A stretch of DNA of 64,000 nucleotides from an uncultured Saccharospirillaceae bacterium (GTDB lineage Bacteria; Pseudomonadota; Gammaproteobacteria; Pseudomonadales; Oceanobacteraceae). Every line of letters begins with the position of its first letter. Position 1 is the first letter of the stretch. The DNA lies in the NCBI GenBank assembly GCA_947503895.1, contig CANNFT010000001.1, positions 248,001-312,000 of the forward strand, written 5' to 3'. Below are positions 56,681 through 64,000 of the stretch, in pieces. The position numbers and the translations under genes are program-made. The notes below the pieces were generated by a model that had not been told where the DNA came from, made no database searches, and worked only from the letters and a program-made list of their open reading frames with translations.

Positions 56681-56837
56681 TGGTCACTAGATCAATAATA
56701 CATCTTGAGACACCTCTAATCATTGAAAGCTAGTTGAATCAACTCGTATTAAGATTAAAATCAGAGTCTTCTCAATCAGCGCTGATCGAAATTCAATCAT
56801 CGTGTGAGCCATTTGATACTAATATTGGGGATTCATA

Positions 56838-57533
56838 ATGAAGATCGAACGATGGCACGCATGGATCATGTGTTTTGCCTTGTTGCTGTGCTCCGGTACC
56901 TTACTCGCACACGGCGTTGACGACGGAACCCGTGCTTTTCTAGAGCAGTCAGAAGGTGCTCAAATCATCCCCTTTCTCTATATTGGTGCGAAACACATGA
57001 TCACGGGTTATGACCACCTACTGTTCCTTTTTGGTGTCATATTCTTCTTATACCGCCGACGGGAAATACTGCTTTATGTGACGGCGTTTACGGTTGGTCA
57101 TAGCATCACGCTTCTCTTCGGTGTTTTAAATAATACTGGCGTTAATCCCTATATCATTGATGCCATCATTGGGTTCTCTGTGCTTTACAAAGGATTCGAT
57201 AACCTCGGTGGATTCAAGCGAATTTTCGGTTTTCAGCCCAACACGTTAATCGCCGTCTTAATCTTTGGGCTTTTCCACGGCTTTGGGTTAGCCACAAAAC
57301 TTCAGGACTTTCAGCTACCTCAAGAAGGATTATTGAGCAACCTGATTGCATTTAACGTCGGTGTTGAAGTAGGACAATTTTCCGCTCTGGCGATCATCCT
57401 ACTGTTCGTTAATTATTGGCGTAACCACCGCTCATATCATCAGTTTTCCAAGGTGAGTAACACCGTGCTCATGAGTTTTGGATTCATGCTCATTGGCTAT
57501 CAATTGGTTGGATATTCACTTAGCGCAGCTTAG
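56838..57533 (+). CDS. HupE/UreJ-family membrane protein
   Basis: A 231-residue protein with a signal-like N-terminus ending LLAHGVDD, then about six membrane helices with conserved GYDHLLFLFGVIFFL and FTVGHSITLLFG and GLFHGFGLA. HupE/UreJ proteins are nickel- or other metal-related permeases; the substrate here is unknown. It is nine bases before a membrane-anchor protein gene, with which it forms a pair. Confidence 0.85.
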   Translation: MKIERWHAWIMCFALLLCSGTLLAHGVDDGTRAFLEQSEGAQIIPFLYIGAKHMITGYDHLLFLFGVIFFLYRRREILLYVTAFTVGHSITLLFGVLNNTGVNPYIIDAIIGFSVLYKGFDNLGGFKRIFGFQPNTLIAVLIFGLFHGFGLATKLQDFQLPQEGLLSNLIAFNVGVEVGQFSALAIILLFVNYWRNHRSYHQFSKVSNTVLMSFGFMLIGYQLVGYSLSAA

Positions 57534-57541
57534 AGGTCGTC

Positions 57542-58087
57542 ATGCAAAATACTGAAACCCCATCACTTAACATGTTATTGAAGGCCACTATTACTGCTTT
57601 GCTGTTCGCAGCACTGGCATTGGTGCTCATAATATTGCCTGCGGAATATAACATTGACCCCACAGGTATCGGGCAAAAGCTCGGCTTAACAACATTATCA
57701 CAAGCTGCATTGTCATCACCGTCTGAACCAAAGAACGTTTCATTTACGACATCCGATGGTGAAAACGGCACGCGTGAGGAAATGATCGAGATTTCAATTC
57801 CTGCAAAGAAAGGTCTCGAATACAAATTGATAATGAAGCAGTTCGATAAGGTAAAGTATGAGTGGCTCACGGGGGGCCAACCATTATTTTTTGATCTGCA
57901 TGGCGAGCCAGAGAGTGATGACTCTGGATATTTTGAAAGCTATGCCGTCGCTACGCTACCCGAAATGAAGGGCAGCTTTACGGCCCCATTTGATGGGACA
58001 CATGGGTGGTACTGGGAAAACCCCACCGAGAAACCGGTAAAGGTATTATTAATGGTAGAAGGGACATTTGACTTGATAGCGGAATGA
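57542..58087 (+). CDS. Transmembrane anchor protein
   Basis: A 181-residue protein: one N-terminal membrane helix (ITALLFAALALVLIILPAEY), then an exported domain with PAEYNIDPTGIGQKLGLT and a β-rich end (FTAPFDGTHGWYW). The PAEY-IDPTGIG motif marks a family commonly annotated only as a transmembrane anchor and found next to HupE-type genes. Function unknown. It is likely in one operon with the HupE gene. Confidence 0.75.
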   Translation: MQNTETPSLNMLLKATITALLFAALALVLIILPAEYNIDPTGIGQKLGLTTLSQAALSSPSEPKNVSFTTSDGENGTREEMIEISIPAKKGLEYKLIMKQFDKVKYEWLTGGQPLFFDLHGEPESDDSGYFESYAVATLPEMKGSFTAPFDGTHGWYWENPTEKPVKVLLMVEGTFDLIAE

Positions 58088-58354
58088 CTCTAACCAGACT
58101 TCGGAACTTTCAGGATATTCGAATCCGTTAGCGGGATTAAGCAAACATTGCCAGAATGTCGGACCAAGGGGCTCGGTAAGATACCCATTCTAAGAAAAGC
58201 CGTTATTCGAAAACAATTCTCGGATGCAGTAGCTGTCGTCGTTCAGATCAGGTCCGAACTACGACATCTAAACGACGACACATTAACCCTATTCCAAATA
58301 GGTTATTTCTGGCTTTCCAATCGCAATCATTTAGATTCTTCGCTCTTCTTCGAG

Positions 58355-59419
58355 CTAAATCATGACGTTGTTAGATTGAGCGCAGAGTTGCTGATAGCGC
58401 CCTTCTAAAATGGATTTTTCTTCCTGCAATGAATGATTCTTTGCAGTTAAGAGCTGCATGGTTTTCAACGATTCATCCAGTTGCTGCTTCGTACTGACTA
58501 GGTTCGAATCTACTTGAGAGAGCTTCATTGTTAACTCAACCACTTGATGTTTAGAATCCTGTAAACCTCGCTGGGCATCGCCATTCTCGGTCTCAATAGT
58601 CTGCAGTTTTTCAGACAAGCTTTCTGAAAGACTTTTGAAATGCTGACCTTCCAATTGGGCTTTTTCGTTTTGTATTTGTAGATATTGATTCTCTCGCTGC
58701 AGAGTTTCTTGCTTTTGCTTTTGACTCTCACATTCACCCTGGAGCGCTTCGTACTGCATGCGCTGCTCGCTTATCTCGCCACGCAACCCTTGAATTTGAA
58801 TATCCAATGTCTGCAACGATTGCATTTGTTGTTCCCTTTCCCTTTCGCGTTCTTCGGCTATGGATGCCTGATAATGTTCGAAGTGTGATCGAATATCGCG
58901 ACGCTCTTGATTCGACTCTTGTAGTGCTGTCTTCAAGTCTTGGCATTTCGCTAAAGATTCATCACGCTGTGCTGCCGATTTAACCAGCTCCAATCGGGTG
59001 TGCTCTAGTTGTTGCTGGGTGTTTGCAAGTTGGCTCTGAGATTCACTCAGCAACTGGGCCAGTTCTTCGGCGTGCTTTTTAGACTGAAGAAGCTCCTGCT
59101 TGATCGCTTCACTCTCCTGCTGGCGAGTTTTATCGGTTTCTTCAAGCTTCACTGTGATCTGCTCAATCTGTTCTTGAGCATTGCTTTGCAGTTGTAAGTG
59201 TAATGTGCGTACCGCTTCCACCAATACCTCTGGTAGGCCAGAAGCATCTTCTACTGCTCGCTGCCCTGCCTTCCACTTCTTCAACAACGGCCCGATCGTG
59301 CTCTTACTGCCTGTGCCCAAATGCTCCCTCACCCTATCAACAGTGGGTTCAAGCTGTAAATCTTGCAAGGCTCTTGCTGCTAGCTCTACATCCTGAAAAG
59401 TCACGCCTAACCTAGCCAT
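58355..59419 (-). CDS. KfrA-like coiled-coil DNA-binding protein
   Basis: A 354-residue protein. The N-terminal ~60 residues match the KfrA_N DNA-binding domain (AARALQDLQLEPTVDRVREHLG, then GTGSKSTIGPLLKKW). The rest is a long coiled coil (about residues 85-345, Gln/Glu/Leu rich). KfrA of plasmids binds its own promoter and aids plasmid partition; chromosomal relatives are common. It lies downstream of an AT-rich palindromic region. Confidence 0.88.
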   Translation of the reverse strand: MARLGVTFQDVELAARALQDLQLEPTVDRVREHLGTGSKSTIGPLLKKWKAGQRAVEDASGLPEVLVEAVRTLHLQLQSNAQEQIEQITVKLEETDKTRQQESEAIKQELLQSKKHAEELAQLLSESQSQLANTQQQLEHTRLELVKSAAQRDESLAKCQDLKTALQESNQERRDIRSHFEHYQASIAEEREREREQQMQSLQTLDIQIQGLRGEISEQRMQYEALQGECESQKQKQETLQRENQYLQIQNEKAQLEGQHFKSLSESLSEKLQTIETENGDAQRGLQDSKHQVVELTMKLSQVDSNLVSTKQQLDESLKTMQLLTAKNHSLQEEKSILEGRYQQLCAQSNNVMI

Positions 59420-59454
59420 GCGTTCTTATCCTTGTTTTATTCGATTTGTACTGT

Positions 59455-59471
59455 ATTACGTTATACGTAAT
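59455..59471. promoter_or_regulatory. Palindromic operator candidate upstream of the KfrA-like gene
   Basis: ATTACG and CGTAAT arms around TTATA, in very AT-rich DNA 36 bases from the KfrA-like ATG. A second, weaker inverted repeat (GATAA...TTATC) is at 59525-59540. KfrA proteins bind palindromic sites in their promoters. The rest of the 485-base gap to 59904 shows no gene. Confidence 0.5.
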
Positions 59472-59904
59472 ATTACATAATATATAAATAATTCCTAATA
59501 TTAATAATTTTGAATATAACCTTCGATAATGTTTGTTATCAAAGGTTATTAACATAAGAAGCAGCCACTTAAACGTGCCGTTAGTACACTTGGGTCTAGC
59601 GCACACTACGCCCAAAAGAACACAGGCAAAGCACAGGCTTCTAACGAGCTATAAATGAAAGCGAGGGATACACGGCTAGGGAAGATCAGTCATTCCAACA
59701 CCCTCATTGGCAGCAACTGGCACTGCTTGGGATATGCACTATAGAGTGCTAGAAGGGAATGAGAAGCACAGAAAGAAAGCCTACATGCTGTGGTGGCAGA
59801 CACATCCCACCGCTCTGATGCGGAAGTGCGTCAACCTTCAATGTGACTGATGTTTTAAACAACATAGCTTGCTGGGGGTTGTTTGTATCAATTATTCTTA
59901 CAGT

Positions 59905-60783
59905 ATGAACAGTATCGATACCGTAAAAGCCATGCTGGTGTATGCCCAAGTTGTTCAACACGGGAGCTTTGCAGAAGCTGCTCGAAGAATGGGGCTGACG
60001 CGAGCCGTTGTGAGCTATCACGTTAAACGCCTCGAAACTCAACTTGATGTGCAATTGCTTAACCGAAACACTCGAAACCTAAGCATGACCCCAGCAGGTG
60101 AACGCTTATACGAGCGCTCCCAGCGCATTGCCCATGAAGCACAAACCGCTACAGATGAAATGACCTCTCTATCTGCCCAGCCCATAGGTCGAATTCGCAT
60201 GACCTGCTCTGTCAATTGGGGTCAAAAGCGAATTGTCCCGTTAATGGTTGCCTTTAGGGAGCAGTATCCAGCAATAGAAGTTGAGCTTATTTTAACGGAT
60301 GAAGTCGTCAATCTTGTTGAGGCAGGCGTCGATATCGCTATCCGCGGTGCACCCCTTAAAGACTCAGACCTCATATCTCAAAAACTCGCGATAGAATCAT
60401 CGGCATTGGTGGCGGCGCCAAGGCTATGGGAAGGCAAGTCACAACCAGAAACGCCCAGCGAATTGTCCGCGCTAGATTGGGTGGTATACACCCCAGCAGC
60501 TTCAACCTTTACGTTGCAATTGGACGGGACACCCTATCGCATTTCAATGAAAGGCCCCGTTCATACCAATAATGCACTTGCACGTTTGTCCTTTGTATTA
60601 GCTGGGCAAGGGGTTGCAAAATTCCCGCTATCGACTGTTGAGCCCTATATTAAAACCGGTGAACTGGTTCAACTGTTGCCCACCAGTGAAATGGCCGACA
60701 TTGATATTTTCGCTGTCTACCCCCGTAAAAGTCATCTCACGCGGCTATTGGTAGACCACTTGAAGCAGTCTCTCGACGCATAA
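59905..60783 (+). CDS. LysR-family transcriptional regulator
   Basis: About 292 residues. The N-terminal helix-turn-helix (AEAARRMGLTRAVVSYHVKRLE) is typical of LysR-type regulators, followed by an effector domain. It belongs to the CrgA/DsdC-like group with AGERLYERSQRI. The ATG at 59905 is chosen because it lies just before the helix-turn-helix; the frame opens 36 bases earlier. It sits 136 bases upstream of a DJ-1/PfpI gene on the same strand, a likely target. Confidence 0.88.
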   Translation: MNSIDTVKAMLVYAQVVQHGSFAEAARRMGLTRAVVSYHVKRLETQLDVQLLNRNTRNLSMTPAGERLYERSQRIAHEAQTATDEMTSLSAQPIGRIRMTCSVNWGQKRIVPLMVAFREQYPAIEVELILTDEVVNLVEAGVDIAIRGAPLKDSDLISQKLAIESSALVAAPRLWEGKSQPETPSELSALDWVVYTPAASTFTLQLDGTPYRISMKGPVHTNNALARLSFVLAGQGVAKFPLSTVEPYIKTGELVQLLPTSEMADIDIFAVYPRKSHLTRLLVDHLKQSLDA

Positions 60784-60919
60784 TCCACACCAGATCCACA
60801 GCATTGTCAAAATATTTGATCCAAAGTGTATCGTTTACTGCTAATTGTCCAAATTTATTTGATGTATAGAATGCTCATCATGCCCTAACGGGCCGACTTA
60901 ATCAGATGAGGAAAGAATC

Positions 60920-61762
60920 GTGAGCTTGAAAAAAATCGTTGCTAGCGCACTTGTTGCGTTGACCGTTTCCATCCCGAGTTTCGCTGGCAATATATTGATT
61001 GTTATGTCAGACAAGCAAGATTTGGAATTAAAAGAGGGCAAATCTTATCGAACAGGGTTTTACTTTAACGAGTTAATGGAGCCGGTAAAGCAGTTCTTAG
61101 ACGCTGGTCATACGTTAACTTTCACCACCCCAAGCGGTGTGGCTCCCGCCATGGACCCCAACTCAGACAGCCTGCAATTATTTAAAGGTGATCAAGATTA
61201 CTATGATGCTCACAAAGCCTTGCTAGATGAGCTTAAAATCATGGACCACAAAGAGAGCCCCGTCATCAGCTTTAATCGAGTGGAGCAAATTGGTGTGAAT
61301 GAATTTGACGCATTCTTTGCACCTGGTGGTCACGCACCCATGGAAGACCTACTGTTAGATGATCAACTTGGCCGGATATTAACTGCTTTCCATAAAGGGA
61401 ATAAGCCAACCGGATTGGTGTGCCACGGCCCGATCGCCCTACTGAGCACCTTACCAAATAACGATGAATTTGTAGCTCAGCTTGAAAAAGGCGAAAAAGC
61501 TCAACCAGATAGTGCATGGATCTATAGCGGCTACAAAATGACCGTATTCAGTAATACAGAAGAAGATACCGCTACCAAATACTACCTAAACGGTGGCCAA
61601 ATGAAGTTTTACCCAGAAACAGCATTGGATTTAGCGGGTGGTAAGTATCAGCGTAGCGAAGCAGATTGGCAGCCAAAAGTGGTCGTTGATCGTGAATTGA
61701 TTACCGGTCAAAACCCGGCCTCCGCTGAGGGTGTAGCAAAAGAAATACTCAAACGCCTGTAG
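60920..61762 (+). CDS. Secreted DJ-1/PfpI family protein
   Basis: A 280-residue protein starting with GTG after AGGAAAG. It has a signal peptide (IVASALVALTVSIPSFAG), then a DJ-1/PfpI domain with the nucleophile elbow LVCHGPIAL (Cys near residue 173), a metal-like FFAPGGHAP motif near 139 and a C-terminal ELITGQNPASAEGVAKEIL. Members are chaperone/glyoxalase-type or glutamine amidotransferase-like; the periplasmic location is unusual. The substrate is not known. Confidence 0.88.
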   Translation: MSLKKIVASALVALTVSIPSFAGNILIVMSDKQDLELKEGKSYRTGFYFNELMEPVKQFLDAGHTLTFTTPSGVAPAMDPNSDSLQLFKGDQDYYDAHKALLDELKIMDHKESPVISFNRVEQIGVNEFDAFFAPGGHAPMEDLLLDDQLGRILTAFHKGNKPTGLVCHGPIALLSTLPNNDEFVAQLEKGEKAQPDSAWIYSGYKMTVFSNTEEDTATKYYLNGGQMKFYPETALDLAGGKYQRSEADWQPKVVVDRELITGQNPASAEGVAKEILKRL

Positions 61763-61789
61763 ATCTGCAAGATCAATCAGATGCTGGAA

Positions 61790-61813
61790 GCCGCTCATAT
61801 GAGCGGCTTTTTT
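61790..61813 (+). terminator. Rho-independent terminator after the DJ-1/PfpI gene
   Basis: Arms GCCGCTC and GAGCGGC around ATAT, followed by six T. A strong plus-strand terminator 28 bases after the stop. Confidence 0.9.
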
Positions 61814-61968
61814 GTTCCATTCAAGAATAAACAGATAACATTCCTTACATGCAATCACAATGAGACCACACTTTATTTCATATTCTGTCCAAGTGATCAG
61901 GTATTGTGTGACCAATCAAGCAATTCACACTTTTTACTATAAAATTCACTTAAACTGGCACGCAAGAA

Positions 61969-62688
61969 ATGAAACTAATAACCACACTTGTTTTACTGAC
62001 GACCACACACCTGGCAATGGCCAAAAACCTTGTCATTGGGGTTGAAAATACCCAGTACATGCCTTTCTTCAGCTCAGAAAAAGGAGAGTTCAAAGGATAC
62101 GCTCGTGAACTTTTCGATGACTTCGGAAAAAACTACGGATACAGCATTCAGTACAAAGCACTTCCCGTGATTCGCCTGAATCAATATTTATTAGAAGAAA
62201 GAATTGATGCGAAATTCCCTGACAACCCCAAGTGGAACCAAGCTGCAAAAGCAAATCACAACGTACAATACAGTGAAGATGCCAACCAATTTACCGATGG
62301 TGTTTTAACTCCTGCTAGCAAAAAAGGCCAAGAAATAAACCGCGTGGCGACAATTCGTGGATTTATACCTTGGCCCCTAATGGACCTGGTCTCTGCTGGA
62401 AAGCTGCAACTCAAAGAAGACAACAGCTTAGAAGTCATTCTAAAACGCATCTCAATGGGTAGGACATCCGCAGCATACTTAAACGTTGACGTAGCAAAAT
62501 ACTACGCTCAGAACTCGAATATTTACAACGCAGAGACACTGGTATTAGATGAGAGCAAGCCATATGCAAGGGGCGGTTACAAACTCTCTAGCATATCTCG
62601 CCAAGATGCGATTACAGACTTCAATGACTACTTGAAAAATCATGCGAACACTGTGAATGCGCTAAAAGCGAAGTATTCGATTCAGTAA
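61969..62688 (+). CDS. Periplasmic family-3 solute-binding protein
   Basis: A 239-residue protein with a signal peptide (LITTLVLLTTTHLAMA) and SBP_bac_3 segments (LVIGVENTQYMPFFSSEKG, then YARELFDDFGKNYGY). A short ALKAKYSIQ ends it. No ABC genes are adjacent: the third orphan binding protein of the window, and the most distant in sequence from the other two. Confidence 0.8.
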   Translation: MKLITTLVLLTTTHLAMAKNLVIGVENTQYMPFFSSEKGEFKGYARELFDDFGKNYGYSIQYKALPVIRLNQYLLEERIDAKFPDNPKWNQAAKANHNVQYSEDANQFTDGVLTPASKKGQEINRVATIRGFIPWPLMDLVSAGKLQLKEDNSLEVILKRISMGRTSAAYLNVDVAKYYAQNSNIYNAETLVLDESKPYARGGYKLSSISRQDAITDFNDYLKNHANTVNALKAKYSIQ

Positions 62689-62742
62689 TTTTGAAAAACC
62701 ACTTCGTAAGCGGGTTTGACCAATCTCACATGCATATAGGAA

Positions 62743-62768
62743 AGTCGGCTAATCGCCGGCTTTTCTAT
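62743..62768 (+). terminator. Hairpin terminator after the binding protein
   Basis: GTCGGC and GCCGGC arms around TAATC, followed by a T-rich tail (TTTTCTATTTT). It ends the plus-strand gene. The rest of the gap to 62976 contains no convincing gene. Confidence 0.75.
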
Positions 62769-62976
62769 TTTAAGTGGGCGGAAAATTGAAATCGAGCAGA
62801 GAGGATACTCAGTACGCGCAAGCGAAACTGACGCACATCACCGTAAAAAGATCGCGCTCGTTTCCACTTACGCCCTTTCCGGTACAGACCTATTGCTATG
62901 ATGACTATCCCGATAGATCCTTCACTGCCCTTGGAATTCAATTTTCCACTCAAATTTCCATACTTTGACCTTCCCC

Positions 62977-64000
62977 TTAATGATTAACCTGAATAACAAT
63001 TTTTTCATTTATTGCATTTTCAATTAGTGATTCAACTTTCTTTATATTTTCACCATCTAAATTTGCTTTCCACTCATCAAGAAGAATAACCTTTGATTTA
63101 GATTTAATTGCTTCAACAATATGTTGTAGAGCAACCTCACCTGTCGATCCTGATCTATCCTCAGTGCTTATTAAGTTGGAGCTTGATGGAATTAACACAG
63201 CATCATCCCCAAACATTGACTTTATACTGATCAACAAGCTGCTCTTGCCAACACCATTCCCTCCCTCAACATCTACTACACCAGAATGATGATTTTTCAA
63301 CAATGTATGTAGGTTATTAACGCCATCTGAAAAATATTCAGATGCAACTCTTTCTCCATTCAACCTAATTATTATTTCATCCTTCTTTATACGATCAGCA
63401 GGATTATTATTATCATCCTTGACTACTATCTTTTCGAGAAGATCATCAAATTCTTTATTAACTTGAAATATCATATAAATCAATTCGTTTAGTTCGGACA
63501 TATGTACAATCATAATCACTTGCCTTGGAACTGTAACAATCAATGCAACCAGGTAGTTCTTATCCCAACCGTTTAATGACATCAATAATAAAATCGATCC
63601 GAGAAGATATATAATTGATAGAGTTGTACTTATACTTGGCAGCACCGAAGAAAGTAATGACATTTTCAACTGACTCTTTCTATCTCGACTTAGCTTAGTT
63701 TCATACTGGCCCAACCAGTTTTTAAGGTGGACAGAATTATCAAGTATTACATTATCCCAATATTTACTCATCAACCCACTAAGATTTGATCTCGTTTCCT
63801 GCTTTGAAACGGCGGCCTCTTGTATTCTTTTAATCGAGAATATGTATATAGGTACAAATATCAAAGCACATGAGAGGTAAATAATTAGAATCATCCAATC
63901 AATAAAAAATGATATTGCAAGAACGGATAAAGTCACATTAAGAAATAGAGTAAAGGCATCCAAGTATAAATATGCGATATCCTCACTAACTTGAAAAATA
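62977..64000 (-). CDS. ABC-exporter-like protein (5' partial)
   Basis: The 3' end of a gene that runs off the window at 64000; the frame stays open to the edge. The visible ~341 residues contain membrane helices of an ABC transmembrane domain (up to about residue 140), then an ATPase domain with Walker A GGNGVGKSSLL, Walker B KVILLDEW and a D-loop NLDGE. The signature is atypical: SGSTGEVALQ instead of LSGGQ. The region is AT-rich and looks recently acquired, fitting a peptide or toxin exporter, though no substrate gene is in view. Confidence 0.75.
   Translation of the reverse strand, partial: IFQVSEDIAYLYLDAFTLFLNVTLSVLAISFFIDWMILIIYLSCALIFVPIYIFSIKRIQEAAVSKQETRSNLSGLMSKYWDNVILDNSVHLKNWLGQYETKLSRDRKSQLKMSLLSSVLPSISTTLSIIYLLGSILLLMSLNGWDKNYLVALIVTVPRQVIMIVHMSELNELIYMIFQVNKEFDDLLEKIVVKDDNNNPADRIKKDEIIIRLNGERVASEYFSDGVNNLHTLLKNHHSGVVDVEGGNGVGKSSLLISIKSMFGDDAVLIPSSSNLISTEDRSGSTGEVALQHIVEAIKSKSKVILLDEWKANLDGENIKKVESLIENAINEKIVIQVNH

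Noticed and set aside
58148..58408. Plus-strand frame of 86 codons between the membrane-anchor gene and the KfrA-like gene
   Set aside because: It overlaps the 3' end of the KfrA-like gene, has no ribosome binding site and no recognisable domain.
62765..62968. Overlapping short frames on both strands before the ABC gene
   Set aside because: They mirror each other, lack ribosome binding sites and follow a terminator.

Overview
The window looks like the chromosome of a marine or moderately halophilic gammaproteobacterium of the Oceanospirillales type. This rests on the type II secretion set, an Mrp-type Na+/H+ antiporter with a SbtA-like bicarbonate carrier and an NhaR-type regulator, a VasH-like sigma-54 activator, and family-3 binding proteins standing alone. 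No genus is assigned. I saw no rRNA, tRNA, CRISPR array or intact insertion sequence.

Layout. Bases 1-4220 (+) hold the end of a type II secretion operon, gspH(partial)-I-J-K-L-M. Then come a glutathione reductase (+) and, on the minus strand, a CheW protein with an internal CZB domain, an exported amidohydrolase and a long SelO protein AMPylase ending Cys-Ser-Ser. A decayed minus-strand stretch (10.1-10.7 kb) precedes a compact antiporter operon (10.86-18.02 kb, +) ordered mrpE-F-G-(MbhD-like)-B-C-D-(double NuoL-like). After it come a tandem Usp protein, a SbtA-like carrier, a DUF7352-like protein, a CBS-pair protein, an NhaR-like regulator and an HPF-like protein. Together these suggest a sodium, pH and bicarbonate module: Mrp builds a Na+ gradient that SbtA could spend.

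Bases 23-26 kb carry an orphan binding protein, a dCache chemoreceptor and a SPOR-domain protein. From 27.4 to 55.4 kb nearly everything is on the minus strand and forms a type VI secretion (T6SS) region. A VasH-like activator (54157-55320) lies behind the main operon: small ORF, a TssB-TssC fusion, Hcp, TssE, TssF, TssG, TssJ, TssK, TssL, TssM, TssA and two unknown proteins. Next is an accessory patch of small genes (CbrC family, zinc ribbon, small membrane proteins), then a second operon: VgrG with a long repetitive tail, DUF2169-pentapeptide fusion, pentapeptide protein, DUF3540 and a DUF4150 PAAR-like tip. Both operons have a sigma-54 -24/-12 promoter with the correct GG-N10-GC geometry. 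GGGT...ACCC motifs lie upstream of both and of the activator gene, so the window appears to contain a complete regulatory circuit. No ClpV/TssH and no recognisable toxin domain is present.

Bases 55.7-64 kb hold two more orphan family-3 binding proteins, a HupE/UreJ protein with a membrane-anchor partner, a KfrA-like coiled-coil DNA-binding protein behind an AT-rich palindromic region, a LysR regulator with a secreted DJ-1/PfpI protein, and the 3' part of an AT-rich ABC-exporter-like gene that runs off the window.
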